Source: Candidatus Odyssella thessalonicensis
GTDB taxonomy: Bacteria; Pseudomonadota; Alphaproteobacteria; Bin65
Direction of reading: 5' to 3'
NCBI GenBank assembly: GCA_005240015.1
Contig: SBBV01000418.1
Location: forward strand, 1 to 6,243
Length of the DNA stretch: 6,243 nucleotides
In this document: positions 4,665 through 6,243 of the stretch, piece after piece
Numbering within the stretch: position 1 is the first letter of the stretch
How the letters are laid out: each line of letters starts with the position of its first letter
The notes under the pieces: generated by a model
Databases searched by the model: none
What the model was told of the DNA's origin: nothing
What the model saw: the letters and a program-made list of their open reading frames with translations, nothing else
Translations under genes and position numbers: made by a program

Positions 4665-6243
4665 GGACGAATCCTCACGAGCTTGCGCCACCACGCGCGC
4701 GGTGCCGACGCGGGCGAGTCGCCGACCGTTAGACGTGCGAACCCGGCGAAGAACTGGTCGATGAGCCGGCGCGCCGCATAATCGAGCATGCGTCCTCCGA
4801 CGGCGGCGATGGTCCCGGTCAGCCGCACCTCGTAGTCGTAGGAGACCTCGGTGCCCTCGGGCACTGCCGCAAAGGCGAGGCGGCCGCTGCCCGACGAAGC
4901 GCCGAGCGGGCCGAGCATCTCGCCCGAAAGCACGGCGGCGGTCGGCGGTGCCAATTGCGACAGCCTCACCGTCGCCTCGAACTGCCCGCGCACCGGCCCG
5001 ATGCCGATGATCAGCTTGGCGCGGTAGGCTTCGGTGCCGACCCGCTCGAGCGTTTGGCACCCGGGGATCGCCCGGCGCAGCGTTTCGGGCGCGAGCATCG
5101 CACTCCACACCTGCCCCGGGGGTGCCGCGACGCGCACGGTGCCGGCGCCGCGGATGCTGCGCTCCTTTCCCTTGGCCGGCCGCGCCTCGGTGCGCGGCCG
5201 CCGGGGCGGCCGCTCGTCGCCGCTGATCCATTCGGCAACCTTGGCCGGCAGCAGCGGCGTGCTGACGTCGCGGCGACCGAGCGCGTCGGCCACGGCGTTG
5301 GCGATGCAGACGGGCGTGCTGTACTGGTTGCCCTCGGCGATGCCCTTGGCGCCGAGGCGCGTGAACGGCGACGGCGTCTGCACCGGGTGAAAGACGTCGA
5401 GGCGCGGCATCTCGGCCGCGGTGGCGACGAGGTAGTCGGCGAACGTGCCGGATAGGAAGCTGCCGTCCGGCGCGTAGGCGAATTCCTCGTAGAGCGAGGC
5501 GCCGAGCGCCGCAGCGAACGAGCCGTGGATCTGGCCTTCGGCCAGCCCCGGATTGATGATCGTGCCGCAATCGTGGCTGGTCACATATTTGTCGATGCGC
5601 ACCTCGCCGGTATCGCGGTCGATCTCGACGCCGCAGAAATCGAAGCCGAAGCCGTAGGCGAGCGAGGTGTTGATCTCGTCGTTGGCCGTGGTCGGCGTGA
5701 GCTCGGGCGCATTCCACGACACCGATTCGCGCAGCGCCGGCTCCATGCCCTCGGGCAGGCTGCTCGGCGACCAATGCGCCTGGCCGGCGACGCGATGGAA
5801 GCTCAGGGCGTTCTCGGGATTGCGGCGGTCGTGGATGCGGCCATCGACGAAGTCGACCTCGTCGGGCGGAACGTTGAGCGTCTGGGCGGCGATGCGGGCG
5901 AGCTTCCGGCGCAGGCGGACGGCAGCCAGATGCGCGGCGCTGGCCACGGCCGGCGCGAAGCGGCACGAATAGTTGCCGGCCGCGATCGACCACCCGTCCT
6001 TCTGCGTGTCGGTCTCGAGATTGACCGCGACCTGGTCGAAGCCCACGCCAAGCTGATCGGCGACGATCTGCGCGAGCGCGGTCTGGTGGCCCTGTCCCTG
6101 CGGCACCGAATCGGCGACGACGCTGACGGCACCGAGCGGATCGACGGTGACCGTGGCGGAGGCCACCGCGCCGTCCTTGATGCCGGCGCGCTCGCGTTCG
6201 GCCCCGGTCTTCAGCGTCGAGATGTAGCCCATGTTGGACTGGC
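4661..6243 (-). CDS. Molybdopterin-binding large subunit fused to a C-terminal CoxG-like domain; 5' end beyond the window
   Basis: At least 526 C-terminal residues of a xanthine dehydrogenase/CO dehydrogenase-family catalytic subunit are visible; the frame is open at 6243. Numbering here runs from an in-frame Met at 6232, which is internal rather than the start. Cofactor-binding features include VPQGQGHQT (43-51), SHDCGTIINPGLAEGQIHG (219-237) and GAKGIAEGN (294-302). Glu300 is the conserved catalytic glutamate that activates the Mo-bound water in the family's KGxxE motif. The loop that distinguishes CO dehydrogenase from hydroxylases is in the missing part, so the substrate is unknown. After residue 335 comes a Pro/Arg/Lys linker (about 339-358), then an SRPBCC/CoxG-like domain (about 357-500), then a basic Trp-rich tail ending WWRKLVRIRP. 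Classical CoxL ends before such a domain. Gene order here is large, FAD, iron-sulfur, unlike the M-S-L order of classical cox clusters. The TGA stop overlaps the FAD-subunit ATG. Confidence 0.95.
   Translation of the reverse strand, partial: QSNMGYISTLKTGAERERAGIKDGAVASATVTVDPLGAVSVVADSVPQGQGHQTALAQIVADQLGVGFDQVAVNLETDTQKDGWSIAAGNYSCRFAPAVASAAHLAAVRLRRKLARIAAQTLNVPPDEVDFVDGRIHDRRNPENALSFHRVAGQAHWSPSSLPEGMEPALRESVSWNAPELTPTTANDEINTSLAYGFGFDFCGVEIDRDTGEVRIDKYVTSHDCGTIINPGLAEGQIHGSFAAALGASLYEEFAYAPDGSFLSGTFADYLVATAAEMPRLDVFHPVQTPSPFTRLGAKGIAEGNQYSTPVCIANAVADALGRRDVSTPLLPAKVAEWISGDERPPRRPRTEARPAKGKERSIRGAGTVRVAAPPGQVWSAMLAPETLRRAIPGCQTLERVGTEAYRAKLIIGIGPVRGQFEATVRLSQLAPPTAAVLSGEMLGPLGASSGSGRLAFAAVPEGTEVSYDYEVRLTGTIAAVGGRMLDYAARRLIDQFFAGFARLTVGDSPASAPRAWWRKLVRIRP
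4733..5164 (-). other. CoxG-like SRPBCC domain fused to the molybdenum subunit
   Basis: This region encodes residues about 357-500 (from the internal Met at 6232). It opens with a strand and helix typical of the fold, VRVAAPPGQVWSAMLAPETL, then AIPGCQTLERVG, GIGPVRGQFEATVRLSQL and a final amphipathic helix AARRLIDQFFAGF. These match stand-alone CoxG proteins closely: 'IPGCESLE', 'GPVKATFKG' and 'ADEFFARF' are the usual equivalents, from memory. CoxG helps recruit CO dehydrogenase to the membrane and has been proposed as a quinone carrier. Here it would be permanently tethered to the catalytic subunit. Confidence 0.85.
5194..5213. repeat. GC-only hairpin from two adjacent GCGGCCGC octamers
   Basis: Two copies of the self-complementary octamer GCGGCCGC (5194-5201 and 5206-5213) flank the 4-base centre CGGG, giving a perfect 8-bp stem. 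The element lies inside the coding sequence for the linker between the molybdenum domain and the CoxG-like domain. It may simply reflect Arg/Pro codons in GC-rich DNA. Confidence 0.6.

Noticed and set aside
3837..5993. A 718-codon minus-strand frame spanning the large and FAD subunits as one protein.
   Set aside because: Its first two thirds are an out-of-frame reading of the molybdenum subunit, rich in Arg and Ala. Only the last 275 residues, from the ATG at 4664, are the true FAD subunit.
4661..6243. True aerobic CO dehydrogenase large subunit (CoxL).
   Set aside because: The diagnostic active-site cysteine loop lies in the missing N-terminal part, and the gene order and CoxG fusion differ from classical cox clusters. 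Only family membership is claimed.

Overview
This GC-rich window comes from a catabolically versatile proteobacterium. An alphaproteobacterial soil or rhizosphere lineage (Rhizobiales or Rhodospirillales type) is most likely, judged only from base composition, dense overlapping operons and the style of the encoded proteins. No RNA gene, insertion sequence, integrase, CRISPR array or other mobile signature is visible. About 97% of the window is coding. The one real intergenic space is a 129-bp divergent control region at 1394-1522.

Left block, minus strand: a zeta-like/LigF-like glutathione S-transferase (650-1393) is followed 19 bp downstream by the start of soxB (1-630, cut by the window edge), the beta subunit of heterotetrameric sarcosine oxidase. 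The two look co-transcribed. The remaining sox genes would lie beyond the left edge.

Centre, plus strand: one crotonase-fold gene (1523-2326) is read away from the GST. It looks like an enoyl-CoA hydratase, but it lacks both hydratase glutamates. It keeps the active-site set of 4-chlorobenzoyl-CoA dehalogenase: Asp146 nucleophile, His91 base, Trp138, Trp90, Phe83 and the oxyanion glycines. Its likely chemistry is hydrolytic substitution on an aryl-CoA thioester, through an aspartyl intermediate. The divergent region upstream holds an AT-rich island with a TATAAT on the GST side, an 11-bp palindrome and an abutting 25-bp imperfect dyad. Together these resemble the operator of a ligand-responsive regulator.

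Right block, minus strand, in transcription order: a molybdopterin-binding large subunit of the xanthine dehydrogenase/CO dehydrogenase family (4661-6243, N-terminus off the window), an FAD subunit (3837-4664), a [2Fe-2S] small subunit (3343-3849) and a zinc-free NADPH:quinone-oxidoreductase-like reductase (2333-3331). Stops and starts overlap (4 bp ATGA, then 13 bp) or sit 11 bp apart, so this is one translationally coupled operon. The large subunit carries a C-terminal CoxG-like (SRPBCC) domain joined by a Pro/Arg/Lys linker and ends in a basic, Trp-rich tail. CoxG is normally a separate protein linked to membrane attachment or quinone transfer in CO dehydrogenase systems.

Taken together, the right and central genes suggest oxidation or hydroxylation of an aromatic or heteroaromatic compound, plus processing of an aryl-CoA ester. 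The substrate cannot be read from the sequence. The two points most worth following are the dehalogenase-type active site and the molybdenum subunit-CoxG fusion.
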